From Burkholderiaceae bacterium (GTDB lineage Bacteria > Pseudomonadota > Gammaproteobacteria > Burkholderiales > Burkholderiaceae_D), in NCBI GenBank assembly GCA_018262475.1, contig JAGSYW010000027.1, forward strand, positions 1 through 33,514: a stretch of 33,514 bases of DNA, written 5' to 3'. This document shows positions 18,275 to 27,204 of this stretch, piece after piece. The position numbers and the translations under genes are program-made. Numbering within the stretch: the first letter of the stretch is position 1; every line of letters begins with the position of its first letter. The notes under the pieces are model-generated. The model was not told the DNA's origin, did no database searches, and saw only the letters and a list, made by a program, of their open reading frames with translations.

Positions 18275-19813
18275 TTACTGCGGCTTCTTGCCTTCCTTGA
18301 TTTCCTCGCGGCGCAGCGCCTGCCATTCGCGTTCGCGCGCATCGATCAGCGAGTGGTCGTAAAAGGTAGCGTCCGGGGAACGGCGCGCAATCGCCAGCTG
18401 ATCCAGCGCCGACGACAGACTGCCGTTGATCGCATATGCATGCGCCATCGACAGGTGGGTCAGCGCCTGCTTGTTTTGCGCGGCGTAAGTCTTGGCCAGC
18501 TGCCGGTATAGCTTCGGCTCTTCGCGGTAGCTCAATACCTGCTCGCGCAAATACGACGCCGCCTCCTCCAGCCGGCCGGCTGCATGCAGGGCCTCCGCGT
18601 ACTGCAATGCAATCCCTCGCGACAGCGGCAATGCGCTGCGCGCCTGCTTCGCCTCCTTCACTGCTTCGGCACGCTGCCCGGCTGCCAGCCGCAAATCAAT
18701 CGACAGGCTGGCAAAGAATATGTTGCGCGAGGCTGACGGGTCTTTCGCCTCGCTGCGCGCCTGCTGCAGCAGCGAGCGTGCCTTGGCCAGTTCGCCGCGC
18801 TTGTACGCGATCAGCGCCTGCCCGTAGTGCGCGGCGATAGTCTGCATCCTGGTCTTGATCGCGAGCTGGTTCTCGAATGCGAGGCTGGCATCGGCCAGCC
18901 CTTGCGTCGATTCATCCTGCAGTGCCCGCAGCCGCGCCTTGGCCAGATGGAAATCGAGGCTGTCGGCTCGCTGGCGGTAGCGCTGTTCGCGAATGCGCGC
19001 CTGAATATCAGCAATCCGCTCGGTCGTGACCGGGTGGGTGCGCAGGTAAGCGGGCGTGGTGTCGCTGTAGGCGCGCGTTGCAGTCTGCATCCGGTTGAAG
19101 AACACTGTCATGCCGGCCGGATCATAGCCGCCCGCTTTCAGGATCTGGAACCCGATGCGATCTGCCTCGCGCTCGGCTTCGCGGGTGAAATTGATCTGCC
19201 GCTGCGCGGCCAGTCCTAGTCCGCCGGTCATGATACCCATCGCCGCATCGCTGTTGCCGCGCGCGGCCGCTGCCGCCAGCACCGCCGCGGCGATCGGAAT
19301 CAGCATATCCTGGCTTTGCTGCCCCACCATGCGCGCGATGTGCCGCTGCGCCACGTGGCCAATTTCGTGCGCAATCACCGATGCCAGCTCGGATTCGCTT
19401 TGCGCCGTCAGCACTAGCGCCGAATGCACGCCGATGAAACCGCCCGGCAGCGCAAACGCATTGATCGCCGGGTCTCGTACGGCAAAGAAAAAGAAATCGC
19501 TGCCGGTTTCGCCGCGCGCTTCCGGATACAGCACCACCATGCCATTACCGAGCGCATTCAGATATTCGAGTAGCGGCGCATCGTCGAGATAATCCGGGTC
19601 GCGCCGTACGATCTGCATCACCTCTTCGCCCAGCTTGCGTTCCTGCGCCGGCGTCAGCCCGCTGCGCGCGGTATCGCCCAAATTCGGCAGGTTTGACTGC
19701 GCCACTGCCGTTGGCGGTGCAATGAAAAACGCCGCACAGACAGCGGACAACAGCAGCGCCGGAGCGCGGCGGAAAACGGTTGCAAACGGAAACAGGATGC
19801 GACAAAGCTTCAT
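18275..19813 (-). CDS. bepA: BepA-like M48 periplasmic metalloprotease with TPR repeats
   Basis: A 512-residue exported zinc protease. The signal peptide spans roughly the first 38 residues (hydrophobic [14 protein letters not shown], ending near AVAQS). The M48 domain follows, with HEIGH at 149-153 and a third ligand E216 in EREADRIG. The C-terminal half (about 270-490) is helical with TPR-like repeats. This order matches E. coli BepA (YfgC), which supports outer-membrane protein assembly and degrades misassembled LptD/BamA clients. GAGG lies 6 nt from the second of two adjacent ATG codons, so that one is chosen over the longer track start. The gene is divergent from moaC with a 79-bp gap. 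Confidence 0.9.
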   Translation of the reverse strand: MKLCRILFPFATVFRRAPALLLSAVCAAFFIAPPTAVAQSNLPNLGDTARSGLTPAQERKLGEEVMQIVRRDPDYLDDAPLLEYLNALGNGMVVLYPEARGETGSDFFFFAVRDPAINAFALPGGFIGVHSALVLTAQSESELASVIAHEIGHVAQRHIARMVGQQSQDMLIPIAAAVLAAAAARGNSDAAMGIMTGGLGLAAQRQINFTREAEREADRIGFQILKAGGYDPAGMTVFFNRMQTATRAYSDTTPAYLRTHPVTTERIADIQARIREQRYRQRADSLDFHLAKARLRALQDESTQGLADASLAFENQLAIKTRMQTIAAHYGQALIAYKRGELAKARSLLQQARSEAKDPSASRNIFFASLSIDLRLAAGQRAEAVKEAKQARSALPLSRGIALQYAEALHAAGRLEEAASYLREQVLSYREEPKLYRQLAKTYAAQNKQALTHLSMAHAYAINGSLSSALDQLAIARRSPDATFYDHSLIDAREREWQALRREEIKEGKKPQ

Positions 19814-19892
19814 CATGCGCCTCAACAAAACAGGTTCGGTATATGATACTCCCACTCCGCTTTCCTCCATTCCTCAGACACATCCTGTTGCC

Positions 19893-20402
19893 ATGACATC
19901 CGCAAAAAATACGAACGAAACCAACAGCACCGGCCTAACCCATTTCGATGACAGCGGTCAGGCATGGATGGTCGATGTGGGCGGCAAGGCAAAAACCCGC
20001 CGCATCGCAATCGCAGGCGGTGAAATCCTGATGCAACCGGAAACCTTTGCCGTGATTGAAACCGGCAATGCCGGCAAGGGCGATGTCATCGGCATCGCCC
20101 GCATCGCTGCCATCATGGCTGCCAAGCGCACCGCTGACCTTATCCCGCTGTGCCATCCTCTGGCGCTAACGCGGGTCAACGTCGACTTCATCCCTGACAA
20201 GGAAAAATCGACGATAACCTGCACCGCGGAAGTCGAAACCATCGGTCAGACCGGAGTCGAAATGGAAGCGCTGACCGCAGTGCAAATCGGCCTGCTGACG
20301 ATTTACGACATGTGCAAGGCAATCGATCGCGGCATGATCATTACCAACGTCCGGCTGCGGGAAAAGCGCGGCGGGAAATCAGGCGACTGGCACCTGCCCT
20401 GA
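19893..20402 (+). CDS. moaC: Cyclic pyranopterin monophosphate synthase
   Basis: A 169-residue enzyme that, after MoaA, converts GTP-derived cyclic dihydro-GTP to cPMP, the first stable intermediate of molybdenum cofactor synthesis. Family motifs are [15 protein letters not shown] near the N-terminus, [41 protein letters not shown] and the terminal KSGDW. The ORF track begins 86 codons too early, overlapping the bepA promoter and coding start; the ATG before [10 protein letters not shown] gives the normal length. The ribosome site is poor. No other moa genes are adjacent. Cofactor supply links it loosely to fdhD 4 kb downstream. Confidence 0.95.
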   Translation: MTSAKNTNETNSTGLTHFDDSGQAWMVDVGGKAKTRRIAIAGGEILMQPETFAVIETGNAGKGDVIGIARIAAIMAAKRTADLIPLCHPLALTRVNVDFIPDKEKSTITCTAEVETIGQTGVEMEALTAVQIGLLTIYDMCKAIDRGMIITNVRLREKRGGKSGDWHLP

Positions 20403-20444
20403 CAACATTGCTGCCGATTCGAAAAGCAGCGGCCACGCTGGTCT

Positions 20445-20861
20445 TCATTCCTCCGGCAACTCCGCTGCAACTGAAAGCGGAGTATTGTCCTCAAAACTCA
20501 GCACGACCTGGCAATCACCATCGGGAGCCTTGTGCACACACTTGGCAAAGGCCTCATCGATCGCCTGCAGCTCTGTGGGGTTGCCGAAACTGGCTACACC
20601 GCCAGATTTCTTGCCGTTCGAGTGACGCGCCACCGCATGCCAGCCGCGCTTGCTGGAAGACATGACCGTCTTGCACGCCTGCCCTGTCAGCTTCTCACAC
20701 TTCTCCTGCACACATTGCTTGGCAGCTTCCCGACCAGAACGTACACACCAGAAATAGCCTTCTGCATTCTTTTCCTGGCGCGCAATGACAGCGTCCGCCC
20801 ATGCACAACCTAGCTGGAAAAACAGCACCGCAAAGCAAACCCCACTCTGCCTCAGATTCAT
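20445..20861 (-). CDS. Small secreted cysteine-rich protein (possibly DUF4189-like)
   Basis: A 138-residue product. GGAGGTGGC directly before the ATG gives MNLRQSGVCF, so the 14-codon track extension is dropped. The hydrophobic signal peptide ends near GCAWA. The mature part has six cysteines (WCVRSG, QCVQEKC, QACKTV, KCVHKA, DCQVV) and two similar halves, each with a repeated A-x2-x-C pattern that recalls DUF4189. The family call is tentative and the function unknown. It is convergent with moaC (42 bp apart) and divergent from the EF-hand-like gene. Confidence 0.7.
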   Translation of the reverse strand: MNLRQSGVCFAVLFFQLGCAWADAVIARQEKNAEGYFWCVRSGREAAKQCVQEKCEKLTGQACKTVMSSSKRGWHAVARHSNGKKSGGVASFGNPTELQAIDEAFAKCVHKAPDGDCQVVLSFEDNTPLSVAAELPEE

Positions 20862-21013
20862 TGCCACCTCCGAAGAATGTTGCAACCAAACAAATATTAG
20901 CACAGCGTTTTTTCAAAAATGCTACCGGCAAATATTATTTACTTCAGGCAACAATCAAGAAATTCTGTTTTTTTCCGTTAAGAGTAAGTATGCGTTCGGT
21001 ACAGGAGGGTGTT

Positions 21014-22072
21014 ATGAAGATTGCCGAGTCCAATGTCATGATGTCATCATCCAGCGCCGCCAGCAGCCAGCGGCAGGTGAATGAATCGCTACGCGCCTGG
21101 ATTGGCGACAAGCGCCCCGATTTCGAGGGCAATCAGAACAATGCGACAACTACTCCGACGAGCGCCAAGGTCAGCCTGTCCGATGCCGGCAAGACCGCGC
21201 AATCGAGCGAAACAAATGCGGTCGGTAACAGCACCGACGATAGCGAGTCCCCTCAGATACGCCTGATCAGGTTGATGGTCGAGTTTCTGACCGGCAAGAA
21301 AATTTCGCTCATCAGCGCGGCCGATATCGGCAACCCAAACGATGCCGCTGCAGCCGCTCCGGTCCCGAACCAGCAAACAGCACCGCAGCCGCCTGCGCGC
21401 GCCGGCTACGGCGTTGAATACGATTACCATGCCTCCTATTCCGAAACTGCGTCGATGTCGTTTGAAACCTCCGGCGTAATCCGCACCGCCGACGGCAAGG
21501 AAATCCAGTTCAACATGTCGCTGTCGATGCAGCGCAGCTATTCCGAACAGACCGATGTCAGCCTTATCGCGGGCGACGGCAGAAGGAAGGTCGATCCGCT
21601 GGTGATCAACTTTAACGGCCATGCGGCGCAACTCACGAATCAGAAATTATCGTTCGACCTAAATGCCGACGGCACGAAAGAAGACATCTCTTTCGTTCAG
21701 GGTGGCGGCTTCCTCGCGCTGGACAAGAACGGCGACGGCAAGATCAACGATGGCAGCGAACTGTTCGGCCCAGCAACTGGCAATGGTTTTGCCGAACTGG
21801 GCGCGCTTGATGGCGACGGCAATGGCTGGATCGATGAAAACGATGCGGCGTTTTCCCGGCTTCGCGTCTGGACCAGAGGCAGCAATGGCGCCGATGTGCT
21901 GACCAGCCTGAAAGATGCGAACGTGGGCGCCTTGCATCTCGGCAACGTCAGTTCGCCATTCGACCTGAAGGATGCCAATAACCAATTGCAGGGGCAAGTG
22001 CGTTCGTCTGGCTTCTGGCTGTCGGAAAATGGCGTTGCAGGCAGCATCCAGCAAATCGATCTGGTGGCCTAA
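21014..22072 (+). CDS. Protein with EF-hand-like calcium-binding loops
   Basis: A 352-residue product. AGGAGG with 6-nt spacing selects the ATG at 21014; the track start lies 71 codons upstream, inside the divergent gene. The N-terminal third is Ser/Gln/Asn-rich and low in structure. The C-terminal part has three aspartate-rich loops: DLNADGTKED (from D215), DKNGDGKINDGSE (from D237) and DGDGNGWIDENDAAF (from D266), followed by FSRLRVWTRG. This cassette (…SELFGPATGNGFAEL…) recurs, from memory, in large RTX/VCBS-type and stand-alone bacterial proteins and probably binds Ca2+. There is no signal peptide, so any export would be by a non-Sec route. The biological role is unknown. Confidence 0.82.
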   Translation: MKIAESNVMMSSSSAASSQRQVNESLRAWIGDKRPDFEGNQNNATTTPTSAKVSLSDAGKTAQSSETNAVGNSTDDSESPQIRLIRLMVEFLTGKKISLISAADIGNPNDAAAAAPVPNQQTAPQPPARAGYGVEYDYHASYSETASMSFETSGVIRTADGKEIQFNMSLSMQRSYSEQTDVSLIAGDGRRKVDPLVINFNGHAAQLTNQKLSFDLNADGTKEDISFVQGGGFLALDKNGDGKINDGSELFGPATGNGFAELGALDGDGNGWIDENDAAFSRLRVWTRGSNGADVLTSLKDANVGALHLGNVSSPFDLKDANNQLQGQVRSSGFWLSENGVAGSIQQIDLVA

Positions 22073-22149
22073 GAGCTACGCATCTGTCGGCAAAAAATCG
22101 TCAGAGGCATTACACTGTCGGCATAATTGTCAGAAAAACGGAGGCTGGC

Positions 22150-22593
22150 ATGGCTACAGTGGCGAAGATTCTTGCGGAAAAACACGATCAGTCTGTCCAC
22201 ACGATTTCCCCCGACAGCACTGTGCTTGATGCGGCACAACTCATGGCGAAAAAAAAGATTGGCGGGCTGGTAGTGACAGAAGGCGAACTCATCGTCGGCA
22301 TCGTGACCGAACGCGATTACGCACGCAAGCTGGTGCCCATGAACCGCAGTTCGAGCGAAACCAGCGTGCGCGAAATCATGTCCTCGCCAGTGTTGTACGT
22401 GCGCCCCAATCAGACCCGCGATGAATGCATGGCGCTGGTGACCGAAAACCGCTTGCGCCACTTGCCTGTGATCGATGATGGCAAACTGATCGGTCTGATT
22501 TCCATCGGCGATCTGGTCAAAAACACGATCTGCGAACAGCAATTCATCATCGGACAGCTTGAACATTACATTCGCGGCGACCTTGGAGAATAG
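22150..22593 (+). CDS. Tandem CBS-domain protein
   Basis: A 147-residue protein made almost entirely of two CBS domains (about 10-65 and 75-135), visible as HTISPDSTVLDAAQLM…GIVTERDYARKL and SSPVLYVRPNQTRDECMALV…GLISIGDLVK. Stand-alone CBS pairs bind adenosine nucleotides or S-adenosyl compounds and act as energy sensors; the ligand and target here are unknown. GGAGG precedes the ATG. An A8 run lies within the coding sequence (MAKKKIGG). A strong terminator follows. Confidence 0.93.
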   Translation: MATVAKILAEKHDQSVHTISPDSTVLDAAQLMAKKKIGGLVVTEGELIVGIVTERDYARKLVPMNRSSSETSVREIMSSPVLYVRPNQTRDECMALVTENRLRHLPVIDDGKLIGLISIGDLVKNTICEQQFIIGQLEHYIRGDLGE

Positions 22594-22620
22594 CTGCCGC
22601 CAAGCGCGACGGGCATGAAA

Positions 22621-22653
22621 AAAGCCGCCGAATTTGCACTCGGCGGCTTTTTT
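22621..22653. terminator. Bidirectional Rho-independent terminator
   Basis: The stem GCCGCCGA…TCGGCGGC is flanked by A6 on the left and T6 on the right. It ends the CBS-protein transcript on the plus strand and the gltX-tRNA transcript on the minus strand. Confidence 0.92.
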
Positions 22654-22656
22654 GTT

Positions 22657-22732
22657 TGGCATCCCCAAGGGGATTCGAACCCCTGTATTCACCGTGAAAG
22701 GGTGATGTCCTAGGCCTCTAGACGATGGGGAC
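22657..22732 (-). tRNA. tRNA-Glu (anticodon UUC)
   Basis: The 76-nt cloverleaf on the minus strand includes an encoded CCA end. The anticodon stem-loop is CACCC-TTTCACG-GTG-like with TTC at 34-36, the T-arm is GGTTCGAATCC and the D-arm is of the GTCTAGAGGCC type. The first acceptor pair appears to be G-U, not G-C. It lies downstream of its own synthetase gene gltX. Confidence 0.95.
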
Positions 22733-22770
22733 TGCGATTTGTCCTTCTTCTGTGCGCGGCCTCCGCCGAC

Positions 22771-22846
<76 letters not shown>

Positions 22847-22876
22847 GTGACACAGAAACGAGATTATAAAAAACGG

Positions 22877-24268
22877 TTACAGATATTTCGCCAGACGCTG
22901 CGTTACCGTGTCACGCCCGAACAGGTGCACTACCGCATCGATCGACGGCGTTTGCAACTGGCCGGTCAGCATCAGCCGCAACGGCATCGCAATCTGCGGC
23001 ATCTTCAGCTTGTGGTTCGCCAGCACACCTTTCATCATGCCCGACAGCGCCTCGCGACTCCAGTCGACCGCAGCGCATTGCTGCGCGTATTCGGTCAGCG
23101 CCGCTTTCGCTGCGTCCGTCAGATGACCAGCCAAGGCCGTCGCATCCGGCTTCGGCTCGCGGTAGAACAGCATCGCCGCATCGGCCAGTTCAACCAGCGT
23201 GTTCGCGCGCTCCTTCAACAGCGCAATCACCGGCTGCAATGGCGGCGCGCCGTCGAATACCGCGCCGTCACGCTCCAGAAATGGGCGCACCAGCGTTTCC
23301 AGCCGCGCATCGTCCGATTGGCGGATGTAGTGGTTGTTCAGCCACGCCATCTTTTCCATGTTGAACTGCGCCGCCGAACCCGACAGGTGGTCGAGGTCGA
23401 ACCACTGGCAGAACTGCTCCATCGAAAAAATTTCATCGTTGCCGTGGCTCCAGCCGAGGCGCGCCAGATAGTTCAGCACCGCTTCCGGCAGATACCCCTG
23501 CTCCGGGTAATCCATCACACTGACCGCGCCGTGGCGCTTCGACAGCTTTTCGCCGTCGGCGCCGAGGATCATCGGCAGATGCGCATACAGCGGCGGCGTT
23601 GCGCCCAGAGCCTTGAGGATGTTGATCTGGCGCGGCGTGTTGTTCACATGGTCGTCGCCGCGGATCACGTGCGTGATGCGCATGTCCCAGTCATCGACCA
23701 CGACGCAGAAATTGTAGGTTGGCGTGCCGTCGGAACGGGCGATGATCAGGTCGTCCATTTCCTGGTTCGAAATCGTGATTTCACCTTTCACCAGGTCTTT
23801 CCAGGTGACATCGCCATCCTGTGGATTCTTGAAACGCACCACCGGCTGGCGGCCTGCCGGAATTGGCGGCAAGGTCTTGCCCGGTTCTGGACGCCAGGTG
23901 CCGTCGTAGCGCCATTTCTCGCCTGCCAGACGCTGGCGTTCGCGCATCGCTTCAACTTCTTCCGCCGTGCAGTAGCAGTAATAGGCGCTGCCTTCGGCCA
24001 GCATCGTCTGGATCACCTCGCGGTAGCGATCCATGTGGCGCATCTGGTAGAAAGGGCCTTCATCGTGATGCAGGCCGAGCCATTGCATGCCGTCGATAAT
24101 CGCCTGCACTGCTTCCGGCGTCGAGCGTTCGACGTCGGTATCCTCGATGCGCAGGATGAACTGGCCGCCGAAGTGGCGCGCATAGGCCCACGAATACAGC
24201 GCAGTGCGTGCGCCGCCGAGATGGAGAAAGCCGGTCGGGCTGGGTGCGAAACGGGTGCGAACAGTCAT
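22877..24268 (-). CDS. gltX: Glutamyl-tRNA synthetase
   Basis: Charges tRNA-Glu with glutamate. The product is 463 residues, typical bacterial length. Class I signatures are present: the HIGH-type motif in [21 protein letters not shown], and the KMSKS-type motif EKLSKRHG. The start is the ATG giving [13 protein letters not shown], which matches the family; two upstream in-frame starts (TTG and ATG) are possible and none has a good ribosome site. Discriminating versus non-discriminating specificity cannot be told from what I can see. It is followed on the same strand by tRNA-Ala and tRNA-Glu. Confidence 0.97.
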   Translation of the reverse strand: MTVRTRFAPSPTGFLHLGGARTALYSWAYARHFGGQFILRIEDTDVERSTPEAVQAIIDGMQWLGLHHDEGPFYQMRHMDRYREVIQTMLAEGSAYYCYCTAEEVEAMRERQRLAGEKWRYDGTWRPEPGKTLPPIPAGRQPVVRFKNPQDGDVTWKDLVKGEITISNQEMDDLIIARSDGTPTYNFCVVVDDWDMRITHVIRGDDHVNNTPRQINILKALGATPPLYAHLPMILGADGEKLSKRHGAVSVMDYPEQGYLPEAVLNYLARLGWSHGNDEIFSMEQFCQWFDLDHLSGSAAQFNMEKMAWLNNHYIRQSDDARLETLVRPFLERDGAVFDGAPPLQPVIALLKERANTLVELADAAMLFYREPKPDATALAGHLTDAAKAALTEYAQQCAAVDWSREALSGMMKGVLANHKLKMPQIAMPLRLMLTGQLQTPSIDAVVHLFGRDTVTQRLAKYL

Positions 24269-24395
24269 GGCAGTCAACATAGCGGACAAGCCGCAGAAAT
24301 CAAAAGCAAGATTTTACCGCTTTATCCCCATTGCTTGAAATATCAGGCTGTCATGCCGACGAGCGAATGAAAAAACATGTCGCAACCGCAAAAAA

Positions 24396-24464
24396 ATACT
24401 ACCAGGAGTATTTTCAAACCACTTTGGAAATAGTGGCTCAGAAACCACATTTAGCCATATACCC
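24396..24464 (+). repeat. Dispersed ~70-bp intergenic repeat, copy 4
   Basis: 69 bp. The left end AAAATACT-ACCAGG-AGTATTTT is a perfect 8-bp hairpin. The interior contains GGAAATAGTGGCTCAGAAACC, with TGGCT…AGCCA pairing, and the right end is TTTAGCCATATACCC. It lies between gltX and fdhD. Confidence 0.75.
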
Positions 24465-24485
24465 TGCAGAAAAATGACATTTTGA

Positions 24486-25313
24486 TCAGGCTTGCGGCAA
24501 CTCTGCGTCGAAATCAATGCGCGCTGCCCCAGTCAGCGCAAAAAAATGCCGGCCGCTGCAGCGCCCGATGAGGGTCGTACAGACCTGAGTGGCAACCGCA
24601 TGTCCCATCTGCGTGGTACCAGAGCGCGACATCAGAAACGGAATGCCCATTTGCGCCCCCTTGATCACCATTTCAGACGTCAGCCGACCGGTGGTGTAGA
24701 AAATCTTGTCGCCACCATCGATGCCATCAAGCCACATGCTGCCGGCAATGGCATCGACCGCATTATGCCTGCCGATATCCTCGATGAAGTAAATCAGTTC
24801 ACCCTGGCGTGAAAACAGCGCGCATGCATGCACTGAACCGGCCTGCTTGTAAATTGACGACTGCGCACGAATCGCATCGACGATGCGGTAAATCACCTGC
24901 TGGCTGATGCGCGCATCGGGCGGCAGCACGACCGATTCGATCTCGTCCATCAGCCCGCCGAACACCGTACCCTGCCCGCAGCCGGTGGTGACGACCTTTT
25001 TCGCGGTGCGCTCCTCGATCCGGTCAATGCCACCATGCGTGGTGACGGCCGCCGACTCAATTTCCCAGTCAACCTGCACCGCCGCAATTTCATCCAGCGA
25101 ACGCACCAGCCGCTGGTTGCGCAGATAACCGAGCACCAGCGCTTCCGGCCAGCCGCCCATCGTCATCAGCGTCACCAGTTCGCGCCTGTCCAGATACACC
25201 GTCAGCGGACGCTCGGCGGGAATGTTAATGCAGCTATGACGGCCACGTTCATCGACCACGTCGATTTCAGCGATCAGCGGCGCAGAGGATTGGGAAATGA
25301 GTGGTTTTGACAT
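24486..25313 (-). CDS. fdhD: Formate dehydrogenase maturation sulfurtransferase
   Basis: A 275-residue FdhD-family protein. Family members carry sulfur from IscS to the molybdenum cofactor of formate dehydrogenase. Recognisable blocks are ERPLTVYLDRRELVTLMTMGG near the N-terminus, the cysteine loop TTGCGQGTVFGG (C112), GSVHACALF, EDIGRHNAVDAIAG, TTGRLTSEMVIKGAQMGIPFLMSRSGTT and the C-terminal RIDFDAE. E. coli FdhD has a CxxC pair; here the second position is Gly (CGQG), leaving one cysteine in the loop. It lies 79 bp downstream of the OFA transporter gene on the same strand, separated by a perfect palindrome. No fdh structural genes are in the window. Confidence 0.95.
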   Translation of the reverse strand: MSKPLISQSSAPLIAEIDVVDERGRHSCINIPAERPLTVYLDRRELVTLMTMGGWPEALVLGYLRNQRLVRSLDEIAAVQVDWEIESAAVTTHGGIDRIEERTAKKVVTTGCGQGTVFGGLMDEIESVVLPPDARISQQVIYRIVDAIRAQSSIYKQAGSVHACALFSRQGELIYFIEDIGRHNAVDAIAGSMWLDGIDGGDKIFYTTGRLTSEMVIKGAQMGIPFLMSRSGTTQMGHAVATQVCTTLIGRCSGRHFFALTGAARIDFDAELPQA

Positions 25314-25334
25314 GCGGAAATTGTACCGCGGAAT

Positions 25335-25370
25335 GACAAACGCCCGCGGTTCGAACCGCGGGCGTTTGTC
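25335..25370. terminator. Perfect 36-bp palindrome between OFA transporter and fdhD
   Basis: Two 18-bp arms (GACAAACGCCCGCGGTTC and its exact complement) abut without a spacer. In RNA this gives a very stable GC-rich hairpin with GTTTGTC at the 3' side. It most likely terminates or attenuates the OFA transporter transcript before fdhD, although the U-tract is short. Confidence 0.65.
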
Positions 25371-25392
25371 GCTTGCCGAATGACGGCGGCGA

Positions 25393-27063
25393 TTATTTCA
25401 CGAACATCTTCGCCGTTTGCAGGATGGTTTCATAGACACCATATGCCAGCGGAATGCCAACCACCAGCCACGAGAGAATCAGCTTGCCGGTCGAGGTCGG
25501 CTTCGCAACCGGAACGTCGCCGGATTCGGCAGCGTGGGCAATCTTGTCGTTCAGCTTGGATTGAACGGCATGCAGTTCTTCATCGGTCATCCAGAACTTC
25601 TGCGCCACCGGACGGATGAACACTGCGCACAGACCGCCAACCACCAGGAAGCAGGCCATGATATACAGCGTGACGCTGTAGGCTTGCGCGCGAGGTACGC
25701 CAGCGTTGATCTGCATGTCGCGAATAACGTTGATCAACAGCGGGCTGGTCAGACCAGCGGTGGACCACGCGGTCAGCAGACGGCCGTGAATAGCGCCGAC
25801 GAACTGGGTGCCGAACAGGTCAGCCAGGTAGGCAGGAATCGTGGCAAAGCCGCCGCCGTAGAAGGTCAGACAGATGCAGACCGCCACCAGGAACATCACC
25901 AGGTTCAGCGACGAAGCCAGCGATGGAATGGTCGCGTACAGAATCGCGCCGACGACGAAGAAGATGTAATAGGTATTCTTGCGTCCGAGGAAGTCGGACA
26001 GCGTTGCCCAGCACAGACGGCCTGCGATGTTGAACAGCGACAGCAGACCGGTGAAGCCAGCGGCAATCACCGCCACTTGACCTTTTTGTGCATCGGTCAA
26101 CTGGTCGAAGCCCACGCCCGGCAGGCCGATCAGGTTACCGGCGAACACCTCTTGCAGCAGCGGCGAAGCCATCGAAATGACGCCGATACCGGCCGCGATG
26201 TTCAGGAACAGCATGCCCCAGCAGAACCAGAACTGCGGCGTTCTCATTGCACGGCTGGTTTCAACGTTGAACGCAGAAGCCTCGATCAGGCCGCCGTGGC
26301 CGTCGTCAACCATATTGCCCGTCGCCTTCGGCACGAAGCCAGCCGGCTTGTAGCCAGGGGGAGAGACGCGAATGGAGAACGCTCCGCACAGCATGAAGGC
26401 GCAGTAGACGATGGCCATCGTGAGGAAGGTCTGCCACAGGCCGACGGACGTCGGGGTCGCGTACATACCCATCAGCGCCTGCGCAAACGGTGCTCCCACC
26501 ATCGCGCCACCGCCAAAGCCGCCAACCGCGAAACCGGTTGCCATACCAACGCGATCCGGGAACCATTTGATCAGCGTCGAAACCGGCGTGATGTAACCCA
26601 GCCCCAGGCCCACCCCGCCAATCACGGCGCCCAGCCACATCAGCCACAGCTGGTGGGTGAACGTACCGACGGTAGCGATCAGCAGGAAGGAGCACCAGCA
26701 GATGCACGATACGACAGCACATTTACGCGGCCCGACATGCTCAAGCCAGTTACCCAGAATTGCGGTGGTTGTGCCCAGCATGAAGAACAGAATGCCGAAC
26801 ACGACGCTGCACATCACGACTTTCCAGTCGCAGCTGGTGGTGAACAGTTGGGCGAAAATGCTCATGTCGGACGGGCAAACCAAGGACTTGCCCATACCTT
26901 GCTGAACGCCAATCAGACGGGACATCGGCAACCAGAACACGGACATGCCGTAACCCATACCGACGCAAAGGTGGATCATCAACGCGGATGCAGGCACCAT
27001 CCAGCGGTTAAATCCTTCTCCGCCAATGGTGTATTCCTTGCCTAGACGCTTGAACGCAGACAT
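25393..27063 (-). CDS. OFA-family MFS transporter (oxalate/formate antiporter family)
   Basis: A 556-residue inner-membrane carrier of the oxalate:formate antiporter family. Twelve membrane helices plus an extra C-terminal one are visible. A long Cys-containing loop follows TM1 (about 50-80), the TM4-5 region has GLGYITPVSTLIKWFPDR, and TM8 has R349 (NIAGRLCWATLSD). The expected TM11 (about 421-445, GRLLTAWSTAGLTSPLL) has no lysine, whereas OxlT needs K355 there, so oxalate itself may not be the substrate. Residues 527-550 (LILSWLVVGIPLAYGVYETI) look like the separate MFS small subunit found beside some OFA genes. AAGGAG precedes the ATG. It is divergent from the ModE-like regulator. Formate or another small carboxylate is plausible given fdhD. 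Confidence 0.9.
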   Translation of the reverse strand: MSAFKRLGKEYTIGGEGFNRWMVPASALMIHLCVGMGYGMSVFWLPMSRLIGVQQGMGKSLVCPSDMSIFAQLFTTSCDWKVVMCSVVFGILFFMLGTTTAILGNWLEHVGPRKCAVVSCICWCSFLLIATVGTFTHQLWLMWLGAVIGGVGLGLGYITPVSTLIKWFPDRVGMATGFAVGGFGGGAMVGAPFAQALMGMYATPTSVGLWQTFLTMAIVYCAFMLCGAFSIRVSPPGYKPAGFVPKATGNMVDDGHGGLIEASAFNVETSRAMRTPQFWFCWGMLFLNIAAGIGVISMASPLLQEVFAGNLIGLPGVGFDQLTDAQKGQVAVIAAGFTGLLSLFNIAGRLCWATLSDFLGRKNTYYIFFVVGAILYATIPSLASSLNLVMFLVAVCICLTFYGGGFATIPAYLADLFGTQFVGAIHGRLLTAWSTAGLTSPLLINVIRDMQINAGVPRAQAYSVTLYIMACFLVVGGLCAVFIRPVAQKFWMTDEELHAVQSKLNDKIAHAAESGDVPVAKPTSTGKLILSWLVVGIPLAYGVYETILQTAKMFVK

Positions 27064-27170
27064 ACATACTCTCCTTTACCAACCCCACATTTGCGACCCT
27101 CATGCACTACAACACAAAATCTCCATCGACGATATTACCATCGGAAAACGCAAGAGCAATATGCTTTTTT

Positions 27171-27182
27171 TTGCATATGCAA
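27171..27182. promoter_or_regulatory. Candidate operator palindrome TTGCATATGCAA
   Basis: A perfect 12-bp palindrome, preceded by a related GCAATATGC half-site and a T-run, lies in the 141-bp divergent region between the OFA transporter and regulator genes, 22 bp before the regulator ATG. This is a likely place for autoregulation; the binding protein is inferred. Confidence 0.4.
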
Positions 27183-27204
27183 TTAGTTGTCGCTACAATG
27201 CCGC

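Noticed and set aside
19846-19858. ATACTCCCACT in the bepA/moaC gap as a repeat end
   Set aside because: It shares only the first part of the core and lacks the GTAT arm.
20880-20960. Degenerate repeat-like stretch before the EF-hand-like gene
   Set aside because: The similarity to the left end is loose and no right end is present.
24396-24464. Repeat as a riboswitch or leader RNA
   Set aside because: Copies occur in convergent gaps and in either orientation relative to genes, so a common leader role does not fit.
25417-27045. 542-aa plus-strand ORF antisense to the OFA transporter
   Set aside because: Its composition is Gln/Arg/His-rich with no recognisable domain, and it mirrors a clear transporter gene with a good ribosome site. 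It is a shadow ORF.
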